DNA from: Burkholderiales bacterium
GTDB taxonomy: Bacteria > Pseudomonadota > Gammaproteobacteria > Burkholderiales > Burkholderiaceae_C
Length of the DNA: 64,000 nucleotides
Reading direction: 5' to 3'
Assembly: GCA_016185015.1 (NCBI GenBank)
Contig: JACPOI010000006.1
Coordinates: forward strand, 61,047 to 125,046
Position numbers and translations under genes: made by a program. This document shows, one piece after another, positions 8,348 to 16,019 of this stretch. The number at the start of each line of letters is the position of its first letter. The first letter of the stretch is position 1. The notes beneath the pieces are model-generated. The model searched no databases and was not told the origin of the DNA. It was given only the letters and a program-made list of their open reading frames with translations.

Positions 8348-8756
8348 GGACCAGCAGGCCACGCAGCAGGCGCAGCAGCGCGCTGCCGGCCTGTTGCGCG
8401 GCCGCGTAGAGATCTCCCAGCGTGTGCCGCAAGGGCTCGCGCTGCGGCCGCGCCGCCTGGGCCAGCGGCAGCCATTCGAAGCTCAGCACGTCCTGGTCCA
8501 GCGACTCCAGCACCAGATGCCGCCCGGGCCCCACCGCCAGCTGATCCCCGACCAGCAGGAAATAGTCGCCCGCGTCCGGGCCATGTCCGGTGGGCCGCTC
8601 ATCCAGCGTGACCCAGGCCCGGCCCGCCCGTATGCGCAAGGTACCGGCGCCGCGCGGACGCAGGCTCAGCACCTGCCCGGCCGCCAGATTCCAGCAGCGC
8701 GCGACGCCGATCGCGTCGAATGATTGATGCAATTCGTGATCGCCGAGGGAGGCCAT
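8334..8756 (-). CDS. DUF2917 domain protein
   Basis: This 140-residue protein has a small beta-rich domain. WNLAAGQVLSLRP, GTLRIRAGRAWVTLDE and GDYFLLVGDQLAVGPGRHLV follow the DUF2917 pattern, which is cupin-like in character, and end in a helical tail. AAGGAG precedes the ATG. Function is unknown for the family. It is divergent from a LysR-type gene 121 bp away, an arrangement seen for other DUF2917 genes and suggesting control by that regulator. Its 3' end overlaps the Bug gene by 14 bp. Confidence 0.75.
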   Translation of the reverse strand: MASLGDHELHQSFDAIGVARCWNLAAGQVLSLRPRGAGTLRIRAGRAWVTLDERPTGHGPDAGDYFLLVGDQLAVGPGRHLVLESLDQDVLSFEWLPLAQAARPQREPLRHTLGDLYAAAQQAGSALLRLLRGLLVLSRP

Positions 8757-8793
8757 GACTGACTCCTTTTGAGAGTGTTCGGCATTGCATCAT

Positions 8794-8808
8794 CAGCAAA
8801 ATCTGCTG
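8794..8808. promoter_or_regulatory. Short inverted repeat in the DUF2917/LysR divergent promoter
   Basis: CAGCA-N5-TGCTG lies 38 bp upstream of the DUF2917 start and 69 bp upstream of the lysR-type start. LysR regulators commonly bind interrupted dyads in such divergent spacers. The arms are only 5 bp, so chance is possible. Confidence 0.35.
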
Positions 8809-8877
8809 GCCCGTCTAATGAAATCCAGTTAGGCTATTGATTCCAGAAACGCATCAATCAACCCCCCACGGTATCCC

Positions 8878-9834
8878 ATGTCCAGCCCCGACTTCGCGCC
8901 CCGCACCCGCCCCATCGGGGTAGGCCAGTTGCGTGCCTTCGCGGCCGTCGCGCGGCACCTGAATTTCCGCGCCGCCTCGGAAGAGCTGGCGCTGACGCAG
9001 AGCGCGGTGACACGGCAGATCCAGTCCCTGGAGGACGAGGTGGGCGTGAGCCTGTTCCTGCGCCACACGCGCGCGGTGGAGCTCACCGCCGCCGGGGCGC
9101 AGCTGCTGCAGGCCGTGCTGCCCTCGCTGGAGCGGCTGGACGGCGCGGTGCGCCAGGTCCGGCGCAGCGCCGGACGCAAGAGCGTGGCCATCAGCACCTG
9201 GGCCTCTTTCGCGTCCATGTGGCTGATCCCGCGGCTCGAAGCGTTCCAGAGCCAGCACCCTGACATCGACATCCGCATCGACGCCTCGGATGCGCTGATC
9301 GACCTGGACACCGCCGACGTCGACCTGGTGCTGCGCTATACGCAGGCGTCCAGTGTGCCGGCGCACGCGGTGCACCTGTTCGACGAACAGCTCACCCCGG
9401 TGGTCAGCCCCTGGCTGCTCAAGAACCGGCCCCTGCAGCGCGCCGAGGACCTGGCGCATTTCACCCTGATCGAGGCCAACGAGGCGCAGCACAGCCACCC
9501 CATGACCTGGCTGACCTGGCGACACTGGCTGGACGTCTACCGCCTGCGCAAGCTCGAACCCAAGCGCTGGCTCTACTTCGGTTACGCCTACCAGATCGCA
9601 CAGGCCGCGCTGGCGGGCCAGGGCGTGGCGCTCACGCGCATGCCGCTGGTGGCCGACAGCCTGCGTTCCGGGGACCTGATCGAAGTGCTGCCCGGCATGC
9701 GCCTGGACTCGCCCATGGCCTACTGGCTGATCGCGGCGCCGCACAGCCATGCGCGGCCCGAGGTACAGGCTTTCTGCGAGTGGCTCACGGGACAGGCGGC
9801 GCAAACACGCCAGGCGATCGGCAAGGACCGCTAG
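8878..9834 (+). CDS. LysR-family transcriptional regulator
   Basis: The 318-residue protein has an N-terminal winged helix-turn-helix of LysR type (about 14-73; LRAFAAVARHLNFRAASEEL then LALTQSAVTRQIQSLEDEVG). A periplasmic-binding-like effector domain follows, starting near KSVAISTWASFASMWLIP. It resembles GcvA-like members in this second part. It is divergent from the DUF2917 gene and probably controls it, as LysR proteins usually regulate the facing gene and themselves. The effector is unknown. Confidence 0.9.
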   Translation: MSSPDFAPRTRPIGVGQLRAFAAVARHLNFRAASEELALTQSAVTRQIQSLEDEVGVSLFLRHTRAVELTAAGAQLLQAVLPSLERLDGAVRQVRRSAGRKSVAISTWASFASMWLIPRLEAFQSQHPDIDIRIDASDALIDLDTADVDLVLRYTQASSVPAHAVHLFDEQLTPVVSPWLLKNRPLQRAEDLAHFTLIEANEAQHSHPMTWLTWRHWLDVYRLRKLEPKRWLYFGYAYQIAQAALAGQGVALTRMPLVADSLRSGDLIEVLPGMRLDSPMAYWLIAAPHSHARPEVQAFCEWLTGQAAQTRQAIGKDR

Positions 9835-9850
9835 GGCTGCACTGAAGGGA

Positions 9851-10291
9851 TCAGGCTGTCGCGCCCACCAGCACCGAGAGCTCGCGGGCCAGCAGGGCCG
9901 GGTCCTGGGAGTTGCGCTCGATCAGCTGGCGCAGGTGCGTGACGCTGTCGAGGTCGATGTGCAGGCACTGCAGGCCCAGCTGGCTGCCCTGCACGCGCGT
10001 CACCGCCACGTCCATGGCGATGAAAACGGTGGGTGACAGCAGCAGGCGCAACCGGCCGCGCACCCCCACCGGACAGGACAGGGCTGCGCCCATATCGACC
10101 AGCGCCCCCTTGAGGGAGACATCGAGCACCTGGACCTCGCGCATATAACCCGCGAGATTGAGCCGCGCCGGCGCCTGGTACACCGAACGCAGGAAACGGC
10201 GGTAGGCCGTCGAACGGTTGAGCACCGGCACAGCCTCCAGCACCTCGACAGGTTCGGGGCGCGTCGCGAATTTCTTCCAGGTGTTGAACAT
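9851..10291 (-). CDS. PilZ-domain protein (first paralogue)
   Basis: This protein has 146 residues from the ATG at 10291, which has GAAAGGG ahead of it; an upstream extension without a ribosome-binding site is rejected. The c-di-GMP-binding signature is visible as YRRFLRS (the RxxxR-type arginines) and DVSLKGALV (D-x-S-x-x-G). The C-terminus contains DLDSVTHLRQLIERN. It is clearly paralogous to the protein at 12090-12470, sharing the PilZ core and the C-terminal tail. It probably senses c-di-GMP, perhaps for motility, given the flagellar and GGDEF/EAL genes nearby. Confidence 0.75.
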   Translation of the reverse strand: MFNTWKKFATRPEPVEVLEAVPVLNRSTAYRRFLRSVYQAPARLNLAGYMREVQVLDVSLKGALVDMGAALSCPVGVRGRLRLLLSPTVFIAMDVAVTRVQGSQLGLQCLHIDLDSVTHLRQLIERNSQDPALLARELSVLVGATA

Positions 10292-10634
10292 GGTGTCTTG
10301 CCCTTTCAGTGGTGTGCTGGTGATGTCACGCTGCCCTGTGCCTATTGTCCGGGCTGCACGCCTCAAAACCTCACGGAGCCCCAGCGGAAAACACTGAAAA
10401 ATCAGGCAGTTACGCGCGCTTCACGGCAGCCCATGCGCTTAGGGCCGACACTTGAGAAATCGCTTGAAGTGTGACGTCTTCCAAGCGCAACACTCAAAAA
10501 GCGGGCTCTTGCGCAAAGCCCAGGGATGGCCTATGAACGAACTTTTGCTTCGGGAATTTGCATCGGAGCGATCCGCACCGCAAAGTGCCACACGCCCCTC
10601 GGCGACACGGCTGCTTTTCGGGTCCAATACGACC
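10292..10634. other. 343-bp gap upstream of slyX
   Basis: The gap lies between the divergently oriented PilZ and slyX genes and should hold both promoters. I see no convincing gene. A reading frame continuous with slyX runs through its second half, but it has no homology to SlyX and no ribosome-binding site at its ATG. No clear hairpin terminator is visible. Confidence 0.5.
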
Positions 10635-10853
10635 ATGAGCACGATGCACAACACCGATGCCCGCCTGACCGAGCTGGAGATCAAGGCCAGTTATGCGGAA
10701 GATCTGCTGGATCAGCTGAACCAGACCATCTATCGCCAGCAACAGCAGATCGACCTGCTGTTGCGCGAAGTCATGGGCCTGCGCCAGCAGCTGCCCGAAG
10801 GCAGTGCGCCGGTACTGCGCAACCCACGCGACGAGTTGCCGCCGCACTATTAA
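10635..10853 (+). CDS. slyX: SlyX-like coiled-coil protein
   Basis: This small 72-residue protein is an almost continuous coiled coil (RLTELEIKASYAEDLLDQLN followed by Q-rich heptads). It ends in the SlyX hallmark of a proline-rich tail with a C-terminal PPHY. The ATG at 10635 gives the usual family length; a second ATG lies 9 bp further in. The biochemical function of SlyX is not known. It converges on the cyanase gene with 10 bp between the stops. Confidence 0.85.
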   Translation: MSTMHNTDARLTELEIKASYAEDLLDQLNQTIYRQQQQIDLLLREVMGLRQQLPEGSAPVLRNPRDELPPHY

Positions 10854-10863
10854 GGCATCGGAC

Positions 10864-11307
10864 TCAGTACTGCTTGTAAGGCAGGAACTTGCCCGAGAGC
10901 ACCACGTTGACGCGGTCGCCCTTGGGGTCGGCCTGGCGCTGGATGTCCATGCTGAAGTCGATGGCGCTCATGATGCCGTCGCCGAACTCCTCGTGGATCA
11001 GTTCCTTGATGGTGGTGCCGTAGACGTTGACGATCTCGTACCAGCGGTAAATCAGCGGGTCGGTCGGCACGGCGGTGTCCAGCGAGCCCTTGTAGGGCAC
11101 GACCTGCAGCCACTTCTGCTCTTCCTCGTTGAGGCCGAAGATCTTGCCGAGCACCTTGGCCTGCTTGGCATCGAAGGTCATCTGGCCCAGGCAGCCGGCC
11201 GTGACCCACTCCTTGCTCAGGCCGACCTTCTTGGCCACGTCTTCCCATTTGAGGCCCTTGGCGACCTTGACGGTGATGATCTTCTCGGTGACGTCGTTGC
11301 GGTTCAT
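10864..11307 (-). CDS. cynS: Cyanase (cyanate hydratase)
   Basis: This 147-residue protein converts cyanate and bicarbonate to ammonia and carbon dioxide via carbamate, in a decamer. An N-terminal helical DNA-binding-like domain is followed by the conserved catalytic domain. The family catalytic residues fall in register as Arg88, Glu91 and Ser114 (IYRWYEIVNVYGTTIKEL and GDGIMSAIDF). GGGAG precedes the chosen ATG. No cynR, cynT or cyanate transporter gene is adjacent, so it is an orphan detoxification or nitrogen-scavenging enzyme. A short ORF immediately upstream overlaps its start. Confidence 0.96.
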   Translation of the reverse strand: MNRNDVTEKIITVKVAKGLKWEDVAKKVGLSKEWVTAGCLGQMTFDAKQAKVLGKIFGLNEEEQKWLQVVPYKGSLDTAVPTDPLIYRWYEIVNVYGTTIKELIHEEFGDGIMSAIDFSMDIQRQADPKGDRVNVVLSGKFLPYKQY

Positions 11308-11375
11308 GGGCGCTCCCTGGCTGACGTGGGCCACAGGGGGCGATCGGGTTGGAGGGAGTCGACAGAGGGGGTCAT
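11304..11375 (-). CDS. Possible 23-residue leader ORF of cynS
   Basis: An ATG at 11375 preceded by AGGTG opens a 23-codon frame whose stop overlaps the cynS start codon (ATGA). The peptide (beginning MTPSVDSLQPDRPLWP) has no recognisable family. The overlap would allow translational coupling to cynS. It could equally be a chance frame in GC-rich leader DNA. Confidence 0.3.
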   Translation of the reverse strand: MTPSVDSLQPDRPLWPTSARERP

Positions 11376-11502
11376 GGCAGCACCTGGTAGAGGGGAGGCC
11401 GAAACATACGCAATAGTCAGGCCAGGCCTCGGGCGCGCATCACTGCAGCTCGTGCACGCGCCTGGTGCGCAGCGCCGCACGCAGGCCCGTGTCAGCGACG
11501 AA

Positions 11503-12075
11503 TCAGGACAGCGGCGGTGGTGCGTAACGCACCGTGTCCTGTGGCCGGCCCTGGCGATCCACCCGCACCAGCACCATCTCGCTGCTGGCCACGCCACCCC
11601 CCGCATAGGTGCTGATGTTCACCTGGTGCGTAACCAGGATGGGCGCGCGATCCGGTGGACCACTGAGCAGGCGCGCCACGAAAGCCTGCAGGGCCTCGTT
11701 GCGCCGAGACTCCAGTTCGTACCGTCCGAAGAAGGAACCCAGGCTTTCCTCCACGCTCACCGCGCCAAAACCGAGCAGTTGCGCCGTCTCCAGGCAACGG
11801 CACCAGGGGCTGGACCAGACCTGCGCCCTTTGCACACCCTGGCTGCGCAGCCATAGGCCGGCGGCGCGGGCCTGCTCACGGCCGGCCGGCCCCAGATTGC
11901 GTTGCGTGGCACAGTCGCTCCGGCGAAAGCCCGGCGGGTCGCCCACACCCGGGGCATCGGCGTGGCGCATCAGCAGAATGTGGCGGCCCGAGGCCAGCAA
12001 CTCGCCAGGCGTGGCCGCGTAGCCCGGCGGTGCCAGCATCAGGGCGGGCAGACCCAGGACGAGACGGCGTTGCAT
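11503..12075 (-). CDS. Exported histidine phosphatase family protein
   Basis: The 190-residue protein starts with a signal peptide (LVLGLPALMLAPPGYAA) and should be periplasmic. The phospho-acceptor motif is LLMRHADAPG (Arg37-His38). The second-half histidine is retained in ILVTHQVNIS, and SSPWCRCLETAQ is the usual middle motif. It belongs to the small SixA/phosphoglycerate-mutase-like branch. The substrate is unknown. It lies between cynS and the second PilZ gene, all on the minus strand, with only 14 bp to the PilZ gene. Confidence 0.83.
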   Translation of the reverse strand: MQRRLVLGLPALMLAPPGYAATPGELLASGRHILLMRHADAPGVGDPPGFRRSDCATQRNLGPAGREQARAAGLWLRSQGVQRAQVWSSPWCRCLETAQLLGFGAVSVEESLGSFFGRYELESRRNEALQAFVARLLSGPPDRAPILVTHQVNISTYAGGGVASSEMVLVRVDRQGRPQDTVRYAPPPLS

Positions 12076-12089
12076 CGAAGAAGCCGGGC

Positions 12090-12470
12090 TCAGGCTTCGG
12101 CGCGGCCCTGGGTCACCAGGGTGGCGAGGTCGCGCTCAAGCAGGGCCGGGTCATCGGCATTGTGTTCGACCAGTTGACGCAGGTGCGTCATGCTGTCGAG
12201 GTCCAGGCGCTCGCAATGCAGGCCGACATGGATGCCCTCGACATGGGCGACCGTGGTCTCCATGGTGATGGCCGCATCGCTGGCCAGCTCCAGGCGCAGC
12301 AGGCAGGCGTCGCCCACGCGCCCGCCCCAGCTGGCCGAGACTTCGACCAGCGCGCCCTTGAGCGACACATCATGCAGAAACGCCTGGCTTTCGCGTTCGC
12401 CCAGGCGCAGGCGCACCGGCGCGTGGAACACGGAGCGCAGGAACTGACGGCGGTCGGCGGGCGTATTCAA
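12090..12470 (-). CDS. PilZ-domain protein (second paralogue)
   Basis: This protein is 126 residues from a TTG at 12470, chosen because GAGGAG lies 6 bp before it; a further TTG at 12503 lacks such a site. RRQFLRS and DVSLKGALV supply the c-di-GMP-binding arginines and D-x-S-x-x-G. The tail DLDSMTHLRQLVEHN matches the paralogue at 9851-10291 almost residue for residue. It lies 79 bp downstream of a GGDEF/EAL protein gene on the same strand, so it may respond to the c-di-GMP pool that enzyme sets. Confidence 0.72.
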   Translation of the reverse strand: MNTPADRRQFLRSVFHAPVRLRLGERESQAFLHDVSLKGALVEVSASWGGRVGDACLLRLELASDAAITMETTVAHVEGIHVGLHCERLDLDSMTHLRQLVEHNADDPALLERDLATLVTQGRAEA

Positions 12471-12549
12471 AGGCGGCTCCTCTTCCGTGAACGGATGCAG
12501 CAAGTATCCGCAGGGCAGCCGTGGCTGTCAAACCGGCCACCCCGTGCCC

Positions 12550-15132
12550 TCAGTCGTTCAGGCCGATATGCGCCAGCCAATCCCGCAGCGGCTGCGGTTG
12601 GGAGTACAGATAACCCTGCAGACGGTGGCAATGGCTGGCCCGCAGGAAATCCGCCTGGGCCTGCGTCTCCACACCCTCGGCCACGACTTCCAGGCCGAGG
12701 TGCTGTGCCATGGACAGGATGGACTGGACGATGGCCTTGTTGTTGATGTTTTGGGGCGTGTCCTGCACGAAGCCCCGATCAATCTTGAGCTCGAACAGGG
12801 GCAGGCGCTGCAGGTAGCTCAGGCTGGAATAGCCGGTACCGAAATCGTCGATCGAGAAGCGGATGCCCATCTTCACGAGTTCGATGATGCGGCGCAGGGA
12901 GTTGTCCCAGTCCTGGATGAACAGGCTCTCCGTCACCTCGAAGACCAGCTGCTGCGCCGGCGCGCCGGTGCTCTGCAGGATGGCCTGCACGCGGGGCACG
13001 AAATCCTCGCTGCGGAACTGGCGCGCGCTGACGTTGACCGCCAGCGACTGCGTCAGCCCCTGGCGGCGCATGCGCGCCAACGTGTGGCAGGCCTGCTCGA
13101 TGACCCACTCCCCCAGCGGCAGGATCAGGCCGGTTTCCTCGGCCAGGGGGATGAAACGCATGGGCGGCAGCAGGCCGCGTGTGGGGTGCAACCAGCGCAG
13201 CAGCAGCTCGCCCGCCACTTCCCGCCCCTGCGCGTCCACCTGCGACTGCACATCCAGGCGCAACTGCTCACCGGCCAGCGCCTCCTTGAGCTCCTGCTCC
13301 AGTGCCAGGCGCTCCTCCACCTCGTGCTGCATGGTGAGCTCGAAGAAGGCGATGCGGTTGCGCCCCGCCGATTTGGCGCGGTACATGGCGGTGTCGGCCT
13401 CGCGCAGCAGGTCGTCGATCTGCTGGCCGGCTTTGGGGAACAGGCTGATGCCCAGACTACCGGTGCTGGTGTAGCTGAAGTTGTCGATCAGGTGCGGGCG
13501 ATCCAGCGTGGCGCGCACCTTCTCGGCCACGGCCATGGCGGCGCGCGCGGCGGCCTCCACGTCGGTCCCCAGCTCGTTGACCAGCAGCACGAACTCGTCG
13601 CCGCCGATGCGCGCCACCGTGTCTTCGGCGCGCAGCAGGGCCTGCAGGCGCTGCGCCACCTCGGTCAGCAGATGGTCCCCCACCGAATGGCCGCGCGCAT
13701 CGTTGATCTGCTTGAAGTTGTCGAGATCGACGAACATCACCGCCCCGTACTGTCGGTTGCGCCGGGCCTGCGCCAGCGCCAGCTCGATGCGGTCGCGCAG
13801 CAGACTGCGGTTGGGCAGACCGGTGAGCGCATCGAAATAGGCCAGGCGGAAGGTCTCGGCCTCGGCCTCCTTGCGCTCAGTGATGTCGGCGTTGAAGCCG
13901 TGCCACAAGGTGCCGCCATCGGGCAGGCGCTCGGGCTGGGCATTGCACAGGCGCCAGCGCAGGCCCTGCTCGGGCAGGATCACCCGGTACTCGAAGCGCC
14001 AGGGCTGCAGGGTCTGGGCCGAGGTATGGATCGAGCTCAGCACGTCCTGCAGATCATCGGGGTGGATGCGCTCCAACAGCATGCTGGCGTCCTCGCGCAC
14101 TTCCTCGGGCGTTACCTCGTAGATGGTTTGTATGCCCTGGCTGGCGAAGGGGTAGCTGAGCCGGCCGTCGGGCCCCATCTGGAACTGGTAGAGCACCCCA
14201 GGTACGTGCTGGCTCAGGTTGTCGAGCAAGTTCACCTGGGCCTGCAAGGCCTGGTTCAGATGCCGCCGCTCGGTGTTGTCACGAAACACGATGCTGCTGA
14301 GCCAGTGGCCGGACATGTCCTGGTACAGCGCCGAGGTAAGCTCCACCTCGAACAGCGTGCCGTCGCCGCGGCGCATGCGCAGCTCGCCGCGCGCCTGGCC
14401 ATCGCGCTGGCGCGCGGCCAGCAGCGCCGACAAGCGCGGGTCGGACAGGTCCAGCAGGCCGTCACGTCCACGCTCGCGGATCTCGGCCTCGCTCAAGCCC
14501 AGCATGGCGCAGGCGGCCGGATTGGCCGATAGCACACCGCCACCGGGCTCAGCCTGCAGCACGCCGTCCAGGGTGTTTTCAAACAGCTTCTGATAGCGGC
14601 CCAGGACCAACGTGAGTTCAGACCGCTGGCGGTGCAGTTCCAGCTGGGCCATCACCTGGCGCGCCAGCAGGGCCAGCGTCTGCTGCTGGGCCGCGCTGAA
14701 GTCGCGCGGCGTGCGATCGATCACGCACAAGGTGCCCAGGGCCTGGCCTTCGGGGGTGAGCAGAGGCGCGCCAGCGTAGAAACGGATACGGGGCTCGCCG
14801 GTGACCAGGGGGTTGTCGCGAAAGCGCGGATCAAGCAGCGCGTCGGGCACCACCATGACCGTGCCAGGCTGTTCGATGGCCACACTGCAAAAAGCCTGGC
14901 TGCGTGGCGTCTGCCCGGCCTCCAGCCCCACGCGCGACTTGAACCACTGGCGATCGGCGTCGATCAGACTGACCAGGGAGATCGGCATACCCAGCCACTG
15001 CGAGGCCAGCTGCGTCAGTTCGTCAAAGCCCGGGTCCGGCGGCGTGTCCAGCACGTCGTAGCTGTCCAAGGCCTGTAGCCGACGCTGTTCTGCCGCCTGC
15101 TTGTCGTCTGGCGTGGGCAGCGTCGCGGTCAC
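12550..15132 (-). CDS. GAF-PAS-PAS-GGDEF-EAL cyclic-di-GMP signalling protein
   Basis: This 860-residue cytoplasmic protein is read from a GTG overlapping the upstream creatininase-family gene (GTGA at 15129-15132). In order it has a GAF domain (about 15-160), a PAS domain (about 185-290), a second PAS with PAC (about 295-415), a GGDEF domain with intact RIGGDEF near 505, and an EAL domain to the end. The EAL signature reads ELL (GELLLRW), but the downstream DDFGTGYSSLSYL and EVVAEGVET motifs are intact, so phosphodiesterase activity is plausible. No transmembrane segment is visible. It should set local c-di-GMP, and two PilZ genes follow. Confidence 0.93.
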   Translation of the reverse strand: MTATLPTPDDKQAAEQRRLQALDSYDVLDTPPDPGFDELTQLASQWLGMPISLVSLIDADRQWFKSRVGLEAGQTPRSQAFCSVAIEQPGTVMVVPDALLDPRFRDNPLVTGEPRIRFYAGAPLLTPEGQALGTLCVIDRTPRDFSAAQQQTLALLARQVMAQLELHRQRSELTLVLGRYQKLFENTLDGVLQAEPGGGVLSANPAACAMLGLSEAEIRERGRDGLLDLSDPRLSALLAARQRDGQARGELRMRRGDGTLFEVELTSALYQDMSGHWLSSIVFRDNTERRHLNQALQAQVNLLDNLSQHVPGVLYQFQMGPDGRLSYPFASQGIQTIYEVTPEEVREDASMLLERIHPDDLQDVLSSIHTSAQTLQPWRFEYRVILPEQGLRWRLCNAQPERLPDGGTLWHGFNADITERKEAEAETFRLAYFDALTGLPNRSLLRDRIELALAQARRNRQYGAVMFVDLDNFKQINDARGHSVGDHLLTEVAQRLQALLRAEDTVARIGGDEFVLLVNELGTDVEAAARAAMAVAEKVRATLDRPHLIDNFSYTSTGSLGISLFPKAGQQIDDLLREADTAMYRAKSAGRNRIAFFELTMQHEVEERLALEQELKEALAGEQLRLDVQSQVDAQGREVAGELLLRWLHPTRGLLPPMRFIPLAEETGLILPLGEWVIEQACHTLARMRRQGLTQSLAVNVSARQFRSEDFVPRVQAILQSTGAPAQQLVFEVTESLFIQDWDNSLRRIIELVKMGIRFSIDDFGTGYSSLSYLQRLPLFELKIDRGFVQDTPQNINNKAIVQSILSMAQHLGLEVVAEGVETQAQADFLRASHCHRLQGYLYSQPQPLRDWLAHIGLND

Positions 15133-15962
15133 GCCAGCGGTCCCCGCACCAGGGTCTGCGCCGGCAGCCGGTCGATCTCGGCCAGCAAGGCGGCCAGCGC
15201 GCGACCGGCGGCGTCGAGCACGGCGCGGCCCTGCTCGGCCGTGGCCGCGGCCGCGTTGCCCACTGCGCCCGCCGGGTTGTAGTCCTGCATCTGCCAGCCC
15301 AGCTTGGCACTCTTGCCATTGCCCAGGATGGGGAAGGTCTGCGCGCGCCGCTGCGAGGCGGAGGCAAAGTTCTGCGCCTGCGCCATCTGCACGCGCTCGG
15401 GCTTGAGCGCCAGCATCATGGCCGTCTCGATCTGGCCGGCGTGGATGCCGAAGCGGTGTTCCTCGGCGCTGAACTGGCCTTCGACCTGGGCGCCCAGCGG
15501 CAGGTTGAACCAGTTGACGCTGTAGACCAGCATCCCCAGCCGCGCGCGCAGGTCACGCGCCACGATGTCCATCACGCCGACCTGGCCGCCGTGCGCATTG
15601 AGCAGCACCAGCTTCTTCACACCGGTGCGCGCCACCGATTCGCCGATCTCGGTCCACAGGCTGATGACGGTGTGCGCCGACAGCGTGAGCGTGCCGGGGA
15701 AGGCCTGGTGCTCGGGGCTCAGGCCCACGGCCTGGGTGGGCAGGAAGAGCACGGGCAGGTCCGCGGCGATGTGCGGCAGGGCCGCGGCCACCACACCATC
15801 GGCCAGATCCGAGTCCACGCTCAGCGGCAGGTGCGGGCCATGCTGCTCGGTGGCGGCCACGGGCAGCACGGCAATGGCGCGCGCAGCATCGAGTGAGGCG
15901 AAGTCATGCGTGCTGAGGTCGGCCCAGAAACGCGGGAAACTGACGGGAGGAGAGATGCCCAT
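15129..15962 (-). CDS. Creatininase-family amidohydrolase
   Basis: The 277-residue protein shows the family's metal-binding pattern. LPVAATEQHGPHLPLSVDSD is followed by the aspartate, NAHGGQVGVMD lies near 128, and EEHRFGIHAGQIETAMM near 178 supplies the other ligands. Members hydrolyse cyclic or linear amides such as creatinine or formamide derivatives, and the substrate here is not evident. It is the first gene of a two-gene unit with the GGDEF-EAL gene, overlapping by 4 bp, an unusual pairing. It diverges from hsdM. Confidence 0.87.
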   Translation of the reverse strand: MGISPPVSFPRFWADLSTHDFASLDAARAIAVLPVAATEQHGPHLPLSVDSDLADGVVAAALPHIAADLPVLFLPTQAVGLSPEHQAFPGTLTLSAHTVISLWTEIGESVARTGVKKLVLLNAHGGQVGVMDIVARDLRARLGMLVYSVNWFNLPLGAQVEGQFSAEEHRFGIHAGQIETAMMLALKPERVQMAQAQNFASASQRRAQTFPILGNGKSAKLGWQMQDYNPAGAVGNAAAATAEQGRAVLDAAGRALAALLAEIDRLPAQTLVRGPLA

Positions 15963-15996
15963 CCATCTATCTTAGAGCCTGTCGCCCGCCCCACCT

Positions 15997-16010
15997 ATAC
16001 CCACCGGTAT
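15997..16010. promoter_or_regulatory. Small inverted repeat at the hsdM start
   Basis: ATACC-CACC-GGTAT, with perfect 5-bp arms, ends 9 bp before the hsdM ATG in the 57-bp gap shared with the creatininase gene. A candidate -10 element TATACC overlaps it, with TTAGAG 18 bp upstream as a weak -35. A repressor acting here would control methylase expression. The evidence is position and symmetry only. Confidence 0.3.
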
Positions 16011-16019
16011 TATCAAAGC

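Noticed and set aside
10236..10262. Second REP-like copy in the PilZ gene (reads RPEPVEV)
   Set aside because: It matches the element in hsdM over only about 10 of 14 bases and the surrounding arms do not fit. It is probably chance.
12487..14532. A 681-codon plus-strand frame opposite the GGDEF-EAL gene
   Set aside because: It is the antisense shadow of a clear multi-domain protein.
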